Counted from the stretch's first letter, positions 15,995 through 25,320 are shown. The stretch is DNA of 64,000 nt from Bacteroidales bacterium (GCA_023229135.1 JALNZT010000005.1:86992-150991), one strand, 5' to 3'. Made by a program: numbers and translations. The notes: generated by a model from the sequence alone, not told the origin.

Positions 15995-18448
15995 TTAAAC
16001 TTTGTTCAGCAGACGTTTAAAGAAACCAGGTTTCTGATCTTTCCCTTCGTCACTGTAGTAGCCGTATCCATAACCATATCCATAACCATATCCATAGCCG
16101 TATCCATAGCCGTACCCGTAACCATAGCCGTATCCACCACCCATTTTGATGTCGTTAACCAAAATATTCATAGGAATTTTACGGTCTTCGATGTCTGAGA
16201 TAATAGACTCAAAGATTTTTTTGTGGGTATAGTTTTGGCGCACTACGAAGAGATTAACATCTGTATGTTTTAACAGCAGGAAGGCGTCGGTAACCAAACC
16301 GATTGGAGGCGTGTCAATAATAATGTAATCATAGCGTTCTCGTAACTCCTTGAAGAGCTTACTTGTCCTTTCAGAAGCAATCAGTTCGGCAGGATTTGGA
16401 GGTATCGGTCCGGCCATAATGATATCGAAATTTTCTACCTTACCTGAATGTTGGATGATTTCGTCGAGGGTTTTCTTATTGATAAGGTAACTGCTTAGGC
16501 CATCGGTGTTTGTCAAGCCAAAGTCTTGATAAATTTTAGGCTTACGCATATCGAAGCCAAGTAGCACGGTTTTTTTGCCGTACATGGCATAAATACTGGC
16601 TAAGTTGATCGAAATAAATGTTTTACCGGCACTAACCATATCGGCAGTTACCAGAATTACACTTTTTTCTTTGCCCTGAACCAGGTATTCAATATTTGTT
16701 CGTACTGAACGGAAAGACTCTGAAACTGAGGATTTTGGTGAGTCAGCAACTACCAGTTGGGTGTCTTTGGTATTGTGCAACACTTGGCCAACAATAGGCA
16801 GTTTAGTGATTTTCTCTATTTCTTTGCGATCAACAATTTTATCGTTTAGGTAGTCGCGGCCCAAAATATAGCCGACGGGAATCAACAAGCCAAGCAATAA
16901 AGCAATGGTATAATTCAAGGATTTTTTAGGGAAAACCTGTGCGCTTAGAGTTGCCATGGCAGGATCCAGTATTTCATTGTCGGCCAGGTTGCTGGCTTTG
17001 GTAATTTGCGCTTCGGCGCGTTTTTGCATCAGGAAGGTATAGATGGCATCGTTGAGCTGGAACTTACGTTGATATCCTAACAACAGGCGCTGTGTTACAG
17101 GCAGTTTATTTAGCTCTTTTTCCAGGTCGTTGATTCGGTTTTCCAGGTTGTTCAACGCCATATTCGAGTTGAGTATGATATTGTTGATATTTTCGAGCAG
17201 TGTTTTCTTGGTGTTAACAATCTGCATATCAATACTTACTACTGTAGGATGCTTTTCAGTGGATGAAAGCATTTGTTCTGCTTTAGCAGCCGATAGGTTT
17301 ACCAGCTCCTGCACGAGGCGGTTAAGCAGTGGGTCTTCAATACCCATAGCACTGGGTGCCACCAGCTTATCCAGCTCGTCAAGGTTGATCTGGATATAGT
17401 TTTGAAGGCTTTTGTAATAGCGCGACTTCACTAAAAGCTCGGCTTTTTGCTGTTGTAGCTCTTTCAGATACTCAAACACCTGCTGCGACTGAAAATCGAT
17501 ATTCATCAGCTCGTTTGAGGTTTGAAAATCTTGTAGTGCAATTTCGGCTTTGCTCAACGAATCTTGAATGTCAACAAGCTGTTGGTCAATAAATTCAATG
17601 GTATTTTCTGCGATTTGATTTTTCTTATCTAAGCCGCGTTGCAGATAGAGTGCCGTAAGCCTATTCAGGAAATCCGCAGATTTTTCTTTGATATTTCCCT
17701 TTAAAGAAATCTCAAGAATGGATGCTTCCCTGTTAATCGGTTCGATATTGAATCCGCGTAAAACACGTAAAAGACTTTGGTAATCGTTCAGCGTGAAGGC
17801 CAGATTGCTGTTGTTGTGTTTTTCTGGATCGTATTTTTCGTTGAGTACAATCCTGAACCTATTATGTTCATTATCAATCCACTCACCAAACTTAAAGCTA
17901 CCTGACCAATTAATTTTTTCTTTGGCACCATCCAGTGGAATACCTGTGTTGTAATTGTACTGGCTGATGTTTTCTCCTTCGGCAGAAAGCCTAAAAGTAC
18001 CGTCGCTATTGATTTTCAAGCTGTATGGCAGGTTCACAGCCTGCATGCTGCTAAAATCAACTTCTACCGTAAAAGGTGCGTCTAAATAGAGTTCTTTTTT
18101 GATAAACCCATCTTCTTCAAAATAAGAAACCTCGAATTCTAGGGATTTCACAACACGGTGGCTGAGCGAATAAGACATTAAAATGCCGATTTCATTTTGA
18201 ATATTTTGCTGCGTACTCAAACCAAGGCCACCTAAGAGAGCTGATGGATCCATTTTCGTTTTGTCGTCTTTAACCAGAACTGAGGTTTTGACTTCAAAAA
18301 CCGGTTTGGTGTATTTGTTGAACAAAAACGCCACAATTAACGCGATAAATGCTGAAATGGCAAAAAGATACCAAAAACGGGTAAACTTAAAGAATAAGGC
18401 TTTCAGGTCTATAGTTTCCTCTTGCTGATAAGATTGAAAATTTTCCAC
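15995..18448 (-). CDS. wzc: Polysaccharide co-polymerase / tyrosine autokinase (Wzc-like)
   Basis: 817 residues; GTG start. Two transmembrane helices (about 30-50 and 510-530) flank a large periplasmic Wzz-type domain with coiled coil (about 260-480). The cytoplasmic part is a BY-kinase: Walker A-like TADMVSAGKTFIS, Walker A' LGFDMRKP, Walker B YIIIDTPPIG. It controls chain length and export with Wza by cycles of tail tyrosine phosphorylation. The C-terminal tail is extraordinary: GY repeated 13 times plus a final Tyr, then a basic end (FFKRLLNKV). The gene is 15 bases after wza and 7 before upxY. Confidence 0.92.
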   Translation of the reverse strand: MENFQSYQQEETIDLKALFFKFTRFWYLFAISAFIALIVAFLFNKYTKPVFEVKTSVLVKDDKTKMDPSALLGGLGLSTQQNIQNEIGILMSYSLSHRVVKSLEFEVSYFEEDGFIKKELYLDAPFTVEVDFSSMQAVNLPYSLKINSDGTFRLSAEGENISQYNYNTGIPLDGAKEKINWSGSFKFGEWIDNEHNRFRIVLNEKYDPEKHNNSNLAFTLNDYQSLLRVLRGFNIEPINREASILEISLKGNIKEKSADFLNRLTALYLQRGLDKKNQIAENTIEFIDQQLVDIQDSLSKAEIALQDFQTSNELMNIDFQSQQVFEYLKELQQQKAELLVKSRYYKSLQNYIQINLDELDKLVAPSAMGIEDPLLNRLVQELVNLSAAKAEQMLSSTEKHPTVVSIDMQIVNTKKTLLENINNIILNSNMALNNLENRINDLEKELNKLPVTQRLLLGYQRKFQLNDAIYTFLMQKRAEAQITKASNLADNEILDPAMATLSAQVFPKKSLNYTIALLLGLLIPVGYILGRDYLNDKIVDRKEIEKITKLPIVGQVLHNTKDTQLVVADSPKSSVSESFRSVRTNIEYLVQGKEKSVILVTADMVSAGKTFISINLASIYAMYGKKTVLLGFDMRKPKIYQDFGLTNTDGLSSYLINKKTLDEIIQHSGKVENFDIIMAGPIPPNPAELIASERTSKLFKELRERYDYIIIDTPPIGLVTDAFLLLKHTDVNLFVVRQNYTHKKIFESIISDIEDRKIPMNILVNDIKMGGGYGYGYGYGYGYGYGYGYGYGYGYGYYSDEGKDQKPGFFKRLLNKV
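16055..16135 (-). repeat. Six-base tandem repeat encoding the Wzc Gly-Tyr tail
   Basis: 81 bases encode (GY)13 plus Y. On the plus strand the unit is variants of TATCCA/TAACCA/TAGCCG. Codon third positions and first bases vary, so the array is not a perfect hexamer repeat, but stretches such as four near-identical units around 16066-16100 could slip. Any change by whole units keeps the frame and only changes tyrosine number. Confidence 0.85.
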
Positions 18449-18463
18449 GGTGATTGAGTTGGT

Positions 18464-19252
18464 TTATTTGAAGAAATTGATAAGCAGTAAAGCGGTTGAA
18501 ACGGAAGAGAAAACAAGCGCATAAGGGAAGGTTGCAAAACCATATTGTTTGATTTTGAGTGGTTCCACATAGATTATATCATTGGGCTTGAGGTAGTAAT
18601 AGTCGGAGCTTAAAATGTCGGCAGTAAGCAGGTCAACGGTAATAACCTCCGATCCGGATTTGGTTTGGCGCACGATTTTTATATCACTACGTTTGGCAAA
18701 TTCCGTTAAATCGCCAGACATGGAAAGCGCTTCAAAGATATTGATTTCGCTCTGATACACCTTGTATTGGCCGGGCCTACGCACCTCGCCCAGAACAGTT
18801 ACGTTAAAGTTTACCAGTTTTACAATAAGCACTGTTTCTTTCAAATATTCATCCAAGACTTCCTGGATGCGTGCTTTAACCTGTTCTACATTAAGATTTT
18901 GGACATAAATCTGTCCGGCCAGCGGAAATTCAATGGTTCCAAGGTCACTCACTGTGTAGCTGTTAAGATAAACGGCTGCATCATTGGTGTATTGCTGGCT
19001 ATTTCCGGTTCCGGAAACATTGAACATCATCGAAGTTTTTTCGTCCAGACTGACTACCTTAATATACAGGTTGTCGCCCGGTTGAATGCTGTAGCTGATT
19101 GATCTGTCATTTTCAAAACTTGGCCTAACTTCTGCTTGTTCAGCCATTTGCATGTACATCATTTTCTTTTGCGGCACACAGGAAGATAATAGGGATGCCG
19201 CAATAAATGCCATAAACAGTAAGCTGAAAGTGATACGAAGGCTTTTCTTCAT
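18464..19252 (-). CDS. wza: Polysaccharide export outer-membrane lipoprotein (Wza-like)
   Basis: 262 residues. It has a lipoprotein signal with lipobox LLSSC (C25). A polysaccharide export sensu (Poly_export) domain follows (SYSIQPGDNLYIKVVS region), then an SLBB-type domain (VTVLGEVRRPGQYKV). A C-terminal hydrophobic helix (about 240-260) would cross a membrane, as in the Wza octamer pore. It exports capsule or exopolysaccharide across the outer membrane together with Wzc. First gene of the four-gene operon, with a leader of about 130 bases. Confidence 0.92.
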   Translation of the reverse strand: MKKSLRITFSLLFMAFIAASLLSSCVPQKKMMYMQMAEQAEVRPSFENDRSISYSIQPGDNLYIKVVSLDEKTSMMFNVSGTGNSQQYTNDAAVYLNSYTVSDLGTIEFPLAGQIYVQNLNVEQVKARIQEVLDEYLKETVLIVKLVNFNVTVLGEVRRPGQYKVYQSEINIFEALSMSGDLTEFAKRSDIKIVRQTKSGSEVITVDLLTADILSSDYYYLKPNDIIYVEPLKIKQYGFATFPYALVFSSVSTALLLINFFK

Positions 19253-19390
19253 GGGATAATTGTCTTTTTTAAAAATTTATTGATTCCTTGTTTTGGCAAA
19301 AACGAAACCGTTGTGAGGCCAAATTTGAATCATAATTAATTGTAATTGGATGTTTAAGTATCTAATAAAACTTAGAAATCTCGAAGTCTG

Positions 19391-19419
19391 CAAAAGTAGT
19401 GCAAATTTTCAAAACCCAA
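19391..19419 (-). promoter_or_regulatory. Promoter of the polysaccharide-export operon
   Basis: On the minus strand TACTTTTG (19398-19391) lies 18 bases after TTG (19419-19417). The predicted transcript starts about 130 bases before wza, leaving a leader that an UpxY-type factor could act on. Confidence 0.55.
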
Positions 19420-19476
19420 AAACTATTTTTATACCTTTAAAGCAGCCATCAAGTACTCAAAATTAGGAATGTACAC

Positions 19477-19953
19477 TTATTTTGATGGTTTTATATTTAG
19501 GCCAACAGATTTTATGTTTTCAAGGTTGAATTTGGTCATCTTGCTTTCAAGCCGCATTTTGTAGCTTCCCGCTTCCGGAAATTTCATGCCTAAAATAATA
19601 GGAAGCTCGTGGGTTATAGTCTTATTTGCCACATTACCAAGCCATTCCAACTTTTCATTTTTCAATTTAAAGGTGTAATCACGCGACCGCATACTACCGC
19701 CGGGCATATAAAAAGTGATATTTGCAGTGAGGTGATCGGTGTAATATTTCTCGGTATGCTCAAAGTTTAGCATGACATCATAAGTCATATCTGGCTTTGT
19801 GATGTTGAAGTTAAACTCCAGTATGTCAAAACGATTCCAGACTTGGTTGTCAAATACTTTAGTCTCAGAAATGATTTCAGGACGTTGGCAGGAGGAAAAA
19901 ACAGCCAATAAAACAAGCCACGATGCAAGGCAATAGATTCTTGATAATTTCAT
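19477..19953 (-). CDS. gldH: GldH-like gliding-motility lipoprotein
   Basis: 158 residues, the length of GldH. The lipoprotein signal ends at VFSSC (C22). The body is a beta-sandwich-like sequence with the features I associate with GldH: FNFNITKPD, 'Y.V.LNF.HT..Y...', ITFYMPGG, EWLG, and a late FPEAGSYKMRLES. GldH is one of the lipoproteins needed for gliding with the GldBDHJ group in Flavobacterium. Similarity is moderate and read by eye, and no other gld gene is nearby. A divergent paralogue is possible. Confidence 0.65.
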   Translation of the reverse strand: MKLSRIYCLASWLVLLAVFSSCQRPEIISETKVFDNQVWNRFDILEFNFNITKPDMTYDVMLNFEHTEKYYTDHLTANITFYMPGGSMRSRDYTFKLKNEKLEWLGNVANKTITHELPIILGMKFPEAGSYKMRLESKMTKFNLENIKSVGLNIKPSK

Positions 19954-19997
19954 ATAAAAATGATTTTATTTGGATTTATTACATTCAATTTTAAGTT

Positions 19998-20618
19998 TTA
20001 CTTACGACCAAAATCTGCCGGAATTTCACCCCAGCTTTTGGTATCCCACTTCATTATTGGCACACGAAAATCGTTGTTTTTTAGCCAAAACTCTGCCCGT
20101 TCAATCAGCTGAAAGAGCTCTTCAGTTTTTGCCGAACGAAATAATTTTGTCCTTGCTTTGCCGGCTTTCACCCAGTTGATGGCGTTTTGAGAATCACTAT
20201 AAATAGGATAATTGATACGTTTTTTTTGTTGCCAGGCCAGGCAGTGCACAATGGCCAAAAACTCTCCGATATTGTTGGTGCCTTCCTCAAACACTTTGCT
20301 GCGAAACAGCTCGGTGTTGGTTTCCGTGAAAACACCGCGGTACTCCATTTTTCCCGGGTTTCCGGAGCAGGCAGCATCCACCGCAATGCTGCTGCCTACG
20401 GGCGGATTGCTTTTGTTGCGGTTGCGCTCAATAGCACTGATACGCTGAAACTTTTCGGGACCTAATTCAAAAGCGGTTTCGGCTTCCTCGCGGGTCTTAA
20501 AGCTTTTAAAGCGAGCGCTATCAACACCTTTTACCTGTTTTTCACAAGCTGCCCAATTGCTATAGATGCCAGGCGTTAAACCGCGCCACACCACATAAAA
20601 TTTTGAATTTTTTGCCAC
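19998..20618 (-). CDS. rnhA: Ribonuclease H with N-terminal hybrid-binding (viroplasmin-like) domain
   Basis: 206 residues, GTG start. Residues 6-50 are the RNase H1 hybrid-binding domain (FYVVWRGLTPGIYSNW, FKSFKTREEAE). Residues about 75-204 are the catalytic domain with the acidic set D81 (AVDAACSGNPG), E119 (NNIGEF), D142 (IYSDSQ) and D202 (EIPADFGRK). It removes RNA from RNA-DNA hybrids such as primers and R-loops. This fusion is common in Bacteroidota. Confidence 0.93.
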   Translation of the reverse strand: MAKNSKFYVVWRGLTPGIYSNWAACEKQVKGVDSARFKSFKTREEAETAFELGPEKFQRISAIERNRNKSNPPVGSSIAVDAACSGNPGKMEYRGVFTETNTELFRSKVFEEGTNNIGEFLAIVHCLAWQQKKRINYPIYSDSQNAINWVKAGKARTKLFRSAKTEELFQLIERAEFWLKNNDFRVPIMKWDTKSWGEIPADFGRK

Positions 20619-20701
20619 GCTGCAAAATTAGTGATTTGAATTGACTAGGGGCTAAAAGCCGCCAGATTGAATGGAAAGTTTAATTTTGCTGCTCAAATCT
20701 T

Positions 20702-21847
20702 ATGACAACATCACTCATTTTACTTGTCCTGACATATTTGTTAGCCCCTGCGCTGATCATCTATGCAAGCCGAAAAATTGCTTTTCTTGACAAACTCGGC
20801 ACAGTGCTGGTGGCTTATGTTTTCGGGCTTTTACTAGGCGGTTTAAACCTGGTTCCTGAAAATGCAGCCGGTTTGCAGGATATATTTATGAGCCTGAGCA
20901 TTCCGCTGGCCATCCCGATGCTGCTATTTACATCACGCCTGAGCGAATGGAAAAAGATGGCCGGAAACAGCTTTAAATCTATGATTCTGGCCATGATTAG
21001 TTTAGTGGCCATGGTGGCGCTTGGTTTTTATCTGTTCCAAAATACCAATCCTGAACTTTGGAAAATTAGTGGATTACTGGTAGGATTATATACCGGTGGC
21101 ACGCCTAACCTGGCTTCGCTCAAACTGATGCTCGACGTGGACGAAAATATCTACCTGCTCACGCATACCTATGATATGATGCTTTCGGGCGTTTATCTTT
21201 TATTCTTGCTTTTGGCTGGTCAACGGGTCTTTCTGCTGTTTTTAAAACCTTTTAGGAAGTCCGCCAAAAATCAAATTATTGAAAATAATTCCAGTGATCC
21301 CTATCGCGAGATGCTCTCCAAACCAAATCGCAAAGGCTTATTGAAAATTTTAGGTGCTTCAGCACTTATTTTTGTCTTCGCCGGTGGGCTGGGCCAGCTA
21401 GTGCCGCCATCGTTGATGATGGTTACGGTGATACTTTTAATTACCACGTTCGGGATGCTGGGATCGGCAGTGCCGTCCTTGCGCAAAACGCCTTACAGCT
21501 TCGAGCTGGGGATGTATCTAATCTTGGTTTTTAGCGTCACGGTTTCGTCTATGGTCAACATCAAGGATATGATTCATGCCTCGCCTCAGCTGATTTTATA
21601 TATTTCATTGGTTGTTTTTGGCTCCTTGTTGCTTCATGTTATTTTGGCCCGCATTTTTAAGATTGACGCTGACACGGTTTTAATCACTTCAACAGCTTTA
21701 ATTTGTAGTCCGCCTTTTGTTCCAGTGGTGGCTGCCTCCATTCACAACAAAACCCTTATAGTTCCCGGCCTCACCGTAGGGATTATTGGTTATGCCGCAG
21801 GTAATTACCTCGGCTTTATTGTGGCGGAAATTCTGCACTGGATTTAA
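20702..21847 (+). CDS. DUF819-family integral membrane protein
   Basis: 381 residues with about ten hydrophobic helices. The segments LDKLGTVLVAYVFGLLLG, GLYTGGTPNLAS and the final TVGIIGYAAGNYLG match the DUF819 (YjcL-like) family, which resembles secondary transporters. The repeated Gly-rich half-helix motifs (TGGTPN and the later VGIIGYAAGNY) suggest an inverted-repeat transporter fold. Substrate unknown. It stands alone, divergent from RNase H. Confidence 0.85.
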   Translation: MTTSLILLVLTYLLAPALIIYASRKIAFLDKLGTVLVAYVFGLLLGGLNLVPENAAGLQDIFMSLSIPLAIPMLLFTSRLSEWKKMAGNSFKSMILAMISLVAMVALGFYLFQNTNPELWKISGLLVGLYTGGTPNLASLKLMLDVDENIYLLTHTYDMMLSGVYLLFLLLAGQRVFLLFLKPFRKSAKNQIIENNSSDPYREMLSKPNRKGLLKILGASALIFVFAGGLGQLVPPSLMMVTVILLITTFGMLGSAVPSLRKTPYSFELGMYLILVFSVTVSSMVNIKDMIHASPQLILYISLVVFGSLLLHVILARIFKIDADTVLITSTALICSPPFVPVVAASIHNKTLIVPGLTVGIIGYAAGNYLGFIVAEILHWI

Positions 21848-22005
21848 TCCTTCCTCCGCTTTTTTACCTGTACATTTTTATTCAATAACTGTTCGATTTC
21901 GAATAGTTCTGCACGATGGCGCACACTAATTTTGTCAGTAATGGCTTGCTTTAGTCGTTTAAAACCAAGTGTAAATGCTTGAATATAAATTTGATACAAC
22001 ATCAT
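21844..22005 (-). CDS. Possible small basic protein, unknown
   Basis: A 53-codon frame starting at ATG 22005, ending in a stop that overlaps the DUF819 stop on the other strand. The product is hydrophilic and basic at the C terminus (NVQVKKRRKD) with a helical middle (RAELFEIEQLLNK), which looks like protein more than a shadow because no gene lies opposite for most of its length. No homologue recognised. The frame extends upstream to 22083, but that part overlaps the start of the ABC gene. Confidence 0.3.
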   Translation of the reverse strand: MMLYQIYIQAFTLGFKRLKQAITDKISVRHRAELFEIEQLLNKNVQVKKRRKD

Positions 22006-22063
22006 GGCATTATTTATGATAATTCTTTTGCCAGCAAAAAGTGGCTCACACTTCAACAACACA

Positions 22064-22780
22064 ATGATGATCACACTCAACAATATTCATAAAACTTACG
22101 AAACCGGCAGCAACAGCCTGCATGTACTTAAAGGTATTGATTTGGAAGTAGGTGCAGGCGAAATGGTAGCGGTGATGGGTTCTTCTGGCTCCGGAAAATC
22201 CACCTTGCTCAATATTCTGGGCTTGCTCGACAGGCACGATCTGGGCGATTATTACCTCGATGGAAAGCTGATAAAAGACATGAACGAAACCAAAGCAGCC
22301 CTGTTACGGAATAAATTTTTAGGTTTTGTTTTCCAGTCCTTTAACCTGATTAGCTTTAAAAATGCCGCTGAAAACGTAGCCTTGCCGCTCTATTATCAAG
22401 GTGTTTCACGGCGCAGCCGAAATAAACTTGCGATGGAATATTTAGAACGTGTTGGGCTATTGCCCTGGGCTGCACACTTGCCAAACGAACTTTCTGGCGG
22501 ACAAAAACAACGACTGGCCATCGCCCGGGCTTTAATTGGGAAACCAAAAGTGATACTGGCCGATGAACCTACCGGCGCGCTGGATAGCACGACTTCGGGC
22601 GAAGTGATGGATTTATTTCAGGAAATAAACCAAACCGGCATCACCCTGATTATCGTCACACACGAAAAAGATATCGCCCACAAAACGCAGCGTATCATAA
22701 AATTACGCGACGGGCTGATAGATACTGATCATAAAAATGGCCATGCCAAACCGATTACCAAAGCCATAGTAAGCCTCTAA
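22064..22780 (+). CDS. ABC transporter ATPase, MacB/LolD type
   Basis: 238 residues. Walker A GSSGSGKST (39-47), Q-loop Q91, signature LSGGQ (143-147), Walker B VILADEP with the D-loop GALDS, and an H-loop near residue 203. The short ATPase powers the two FtsX-like permeases encoded next. The frame is open from 22004, but homology starts at MITLNNIHKTYE; ATG 22064 or 22067 is the likely start. First gene of a four-gene exporter operon. Confidence 0.93.
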   Translation: MMITLNNIHKTYETGSNSLHVLKGIDLEVGAGEMVAVMGSSGSGKSTLLNILGLLDRHDLGDYYLDGKLIKDMNETKAALLRNKFLGFVFQSFNLISFKNAAENVALPLYYQGVSRRSRNKLAMEYLERVGLLPWAAHLPNELSGGQKQRLAIARALIGKPKVILADEPTGALDSTTSGEVMDLFQEINQTGITLIIVTHEKDIAHKTQRIIKLRDGLIDTDHKNGHAKPITKAIVSL

Positions 22781-22792
22781 AAAACTACAAGC

Positions 22793-24028
22793 ATGTTTGA
22801 CCTTGATAAATGGCAGGAGATTTTTAATACCATAGAAAAGAACAAGATGCGTACTTTTCTGACCGGCTTTTCTGTTGCCTGGGGTATTTTCATGCTGATC
22901 ATTTTGCAGGGTGCGGGCGTTGGTTTGCAAAAAGGCGTTGAAAATGAATTTCGGTCGTCGGCTACCAATGCCATCTGGGTTTGGAACGGGCAAACCAGCA
23001 AAGCCTACAAAGGCAATAATCCGGGTCGTGAAATTCGCATGAAAAATGATGACTACAGTTATCTAGGCTCACAAATTAAGGGCATTGATAAGATATCCGG
23101 TCGTTACAATATCTGGTCGGGGAATACTATTTCTTATAAAAATGAATCCGGATCCTATAGTATTCGCGGCATTCATCCCGATTACCAAAAGGTGGAGCAG
23201 CTCACTTTAGTTAAAGGCCGTTTTATTAATGAAAATGATCAGCAGCACAGCCGAAAAACCGTTTTAATCAGTAAACTCGTTGATGAAGCCTTGTTTAAAG
23301 AGGGAGAAGAATCACTCGGCAAATATGTCAGCATCAACAAAATACCGTTTAAAGTGGTGGGTATTTTTGACGACGACGACGGGCGCGACGACAATATGCA
23401 AGTAGTTTACGTTGCTGTTTCAACGGCGCAGCAGGTTTTTGGTGGAGCACATAACCTCAACGGAATCGTAGTAACTGTAGGCGATGCCACCGCTAAAGAA
23501 GCTATTTCAATTGAAAATCAGATGAAATCGAAAATGGCTTCCCGACACCATTTTGACCCAACAGACAATCAGGCTTTGTTTTTCTGGAACAGCGTAGAAG
23601 AGTTTAGTCGTTTTCGTAAATTATTTACCAGCATCAGCATGTTCATCTGGGTTATTGGCATAGGCACCATCATTGCCGGCGTAGTGGGAGTAAGCAATAT
23701 TATGATGATTGTGGTAAAGGATCGTACCAAAGAAATTGGTATTCGCAAGGCACTCGGTGCTACACCGGGCAGCATTGTGAGCCTTATTTTGCAGGAAGCT
23801 ATTTTAATTACGGCCTTCGCCGGATATGTTGGCTTGGTATTGGGTGTCGGACTTTTGGAACTGATATCAGATCAAATAGATACACCTTTTTTCAGGCAGC
23901 CGGAAGTCAATCTTTCGGTAGCTATTGGCGCCACGGCTTTGTTAGTAATTGCAGGTATGCTGGCTGGTTTTATTCCTGCCAAAAGAGCCGCCTCCATCAA
24001 ACCTATTGATGCCCTGAGAGATGAATAA
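22793..24028 (+). CDS. ABC transporter permease, MacB/FtsX type (1)
   Basis: 411 residues. First transmembrane helix at about 20-42 (FLTGFSVAWGIFMLIIL), a large periplasmic MacB core domain (about 45-275) and three more helices in an FtsX domain (about 285-400). The motif KDRTKEIGIRKALGATPG is the coupling region facing the ATPase. MacB-type transporters do not translocate through the membrane but drive periplasmic substrates outward mechanically. Paralogous to the next gene, clearly a tandem duplication. Confidence 0.92.
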   Translation: MFDLDKWQEIFNTIEKNKMRTFLTGFSVAWGIFMLIILQGAGVGLQKGVENEFRSSATNAIWVWNGQTSKAYKGNNPGREIRMKNDDYSYLGSQIKGIDKISGRYNIWSGNTISYKNESGSYSIRGIHPDYQKVEQLTLVKGRFINENDQQHSRKTVLISKLVDEALFKEGEESLGKYVSINKIPFKVVGIFDDDDGRDDNMQVVYVAVSTAQQVFGGAHNLNGIVVTVGDATAKEAISIENQMKSKMASRHHFDPTDNQALFFWNSVEEFSRFRKLFTSISMFIWVIGIGTIIAGVVGVSNIMMIVVKDRTKEIGIRKALGATPGSIVSLILQEAILITAFAGYVGLVLGVGLLELISDQIDTPFFRQPEVNLSVAIGATALLVIAGMLAGFIPAKRAASIKPIDALRDE

Positions 24029-24054
24029 CATAAACTTCAAAAGCACTATAAACG

Positions 24055-25320
24055 ATGTTTGACCGCGACAGATGGCAAGAGATTTGGAGCAGCCTGGCAA
24101 AAAATAAAGTCAGGACACTTTTAACCGCTTTTGGTGTGTTCTGGGGGATTTTTATGCTGATGATAATGCTTGGTTCCGGCATCGGACTGCAAAACGGCGT
24201 TACAAACGGCATGGGCGATATGGCCACCAACAGCGTTTTTATGTGGACGCGCCCAACAACAGAACCGTATAAAGGACTACCACGTAACCGCCGTTTTTAT
24301 TTCCGCAACGAAGACATCAAGGCATTGATCGACAATATTGAAGAGCTCGATATCATTTCTCCGCGCCTGGAAGGTGGCGGAAGACGGTCAGGCGATAATG
24401 TTGTCTATAAAAAGAACACGGCAGCATTTTCCATCTTTGGCGATTATCCCGAATGGAATTTGATTGACCCCGCAAACATTATAAAAGGCCGTTTTATCAA
24501 CGATATAGATATTGCTGAAGCCAGAAAAGTGGCCGTAATAGGTCAGCGTGTTTACGAAGTTTTGTTTGAGAAAGATGAAGATCCACTCGGGAAATACATC
24601 CGAATAAATGGCGTTTATTTTCAGGTAGTAGGCGTTTTTAAACCAAAAAATTCCAATATAAATTTTGGAGGCGACAAAGAACAAAGTATTCACCTGCCTT
24701 TTACTACTTTGCAGCAGGCATACAACTACGGAAATATTGTGGGCTGGTTTGCACTCACTTCCAAAGGCGATTTGCCGGTGAGTATTGTGCAGGATAAAGC
24801 CATAAAGCTGCTCAAAGAACGCCATAAAGTTTCGCCAGATGATGCACGTGCCATTGGTTCCTTTAACCTGGACAAAGAATTTAGACAAATGACGGGTTTG
24901 TTTACTGGAATCAAGGCCTTGATCTGGATTGTCGGCATAGGAACACTGCTCGCCGGCGTAATCGGAATCAGTAATATTATGCTGGTGATTGTTAAAGAAC
25001 GCACCAACGAAATTGGCATTATGCGCGCGCTGGGTGCTTCACCAGCAAAGGTAATTTCACAAATTGTATCCGAATCGGTCGTGCTTACTACTATCGCTGG
25101 TTATGCTGGTCTGGTCGCAGGGGTTTTCCTGATTGAACTGATTAACAAAAACCTGCCCGACGCAGCTTCTCAGGATACGATGTTTTTAAATCCCCATATC
25201 GATTTTCAGGTGGCTTTAACTGCCTTGTTAATCATTGTTGTTTCGGGTGTTTTGGCGGGCCTTGTTCCAGCCAAAAGAGCAGTTAGTATCAGACCAATCG
25301 ATGCCTTAAGGTATGAATAA
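24055..25320 (+). CDS. ABC transporter permease, MacB/FtsX type (2)
   Basis: 421 residues with the same architecture as the preceding permease: N-terminal helix (LLTAFGVFWGIFMLMIML), periplasmic domain, and C-terminal FtsX helices with KERTNEIGIMRALGASPAKV. The start (MFDRDRWQEIW) and the end (PAKRAVSIRPIDALRYE) align with the first permease (MFDLDKWQEIF; PAKRAASIKPIDALRDE). The two may form a heterodimer on one ATPase, unlike homodimeric MacB. 26 bases separate the genes. Confidence 0.92.
   Translation: MFDRDRWQEIWSSLAKNKVRTLLTAFGVFWGIFMLMIMLGSGIGLQNGVTNGMGDMATNSVFMWTRPTTEPYKGLPRNRRFYFRNEDIKALIDNIEELDIISPRLEGGGRRSGDNVVYKKNTAAFSIFGDYPEWNLIDPANIIKGRFINDIDIAEARKVAVIGQRVYEVLFEKDEDPLGKYIRINGVYFQVVGVFKPKNSNINFGGDKEQSIHLPFTTLQQAYNYGNIVGWFALTSKGDLPVSIVQDKAIKLLKERHKVSPDDARAIGSFNLDKEFRQMTGLFTGIKALIWIVGIGTLLAGVIGISNIMLVIVKERTNEIGIMRALGASPAKVISQIVSESVVLTTIAGYAGLVAGVFLIELINKNLPDAASQDTMFLNPHIDFQVALTALLIIVVSGVLAGLVPAKRAVSIRPIDALRYE

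Noticed and set aside
16055..16135. GY tail as assembly error
   Set aside because: Codons vary between units and the frame leads into a normal basic C terminus, so the array looks real.
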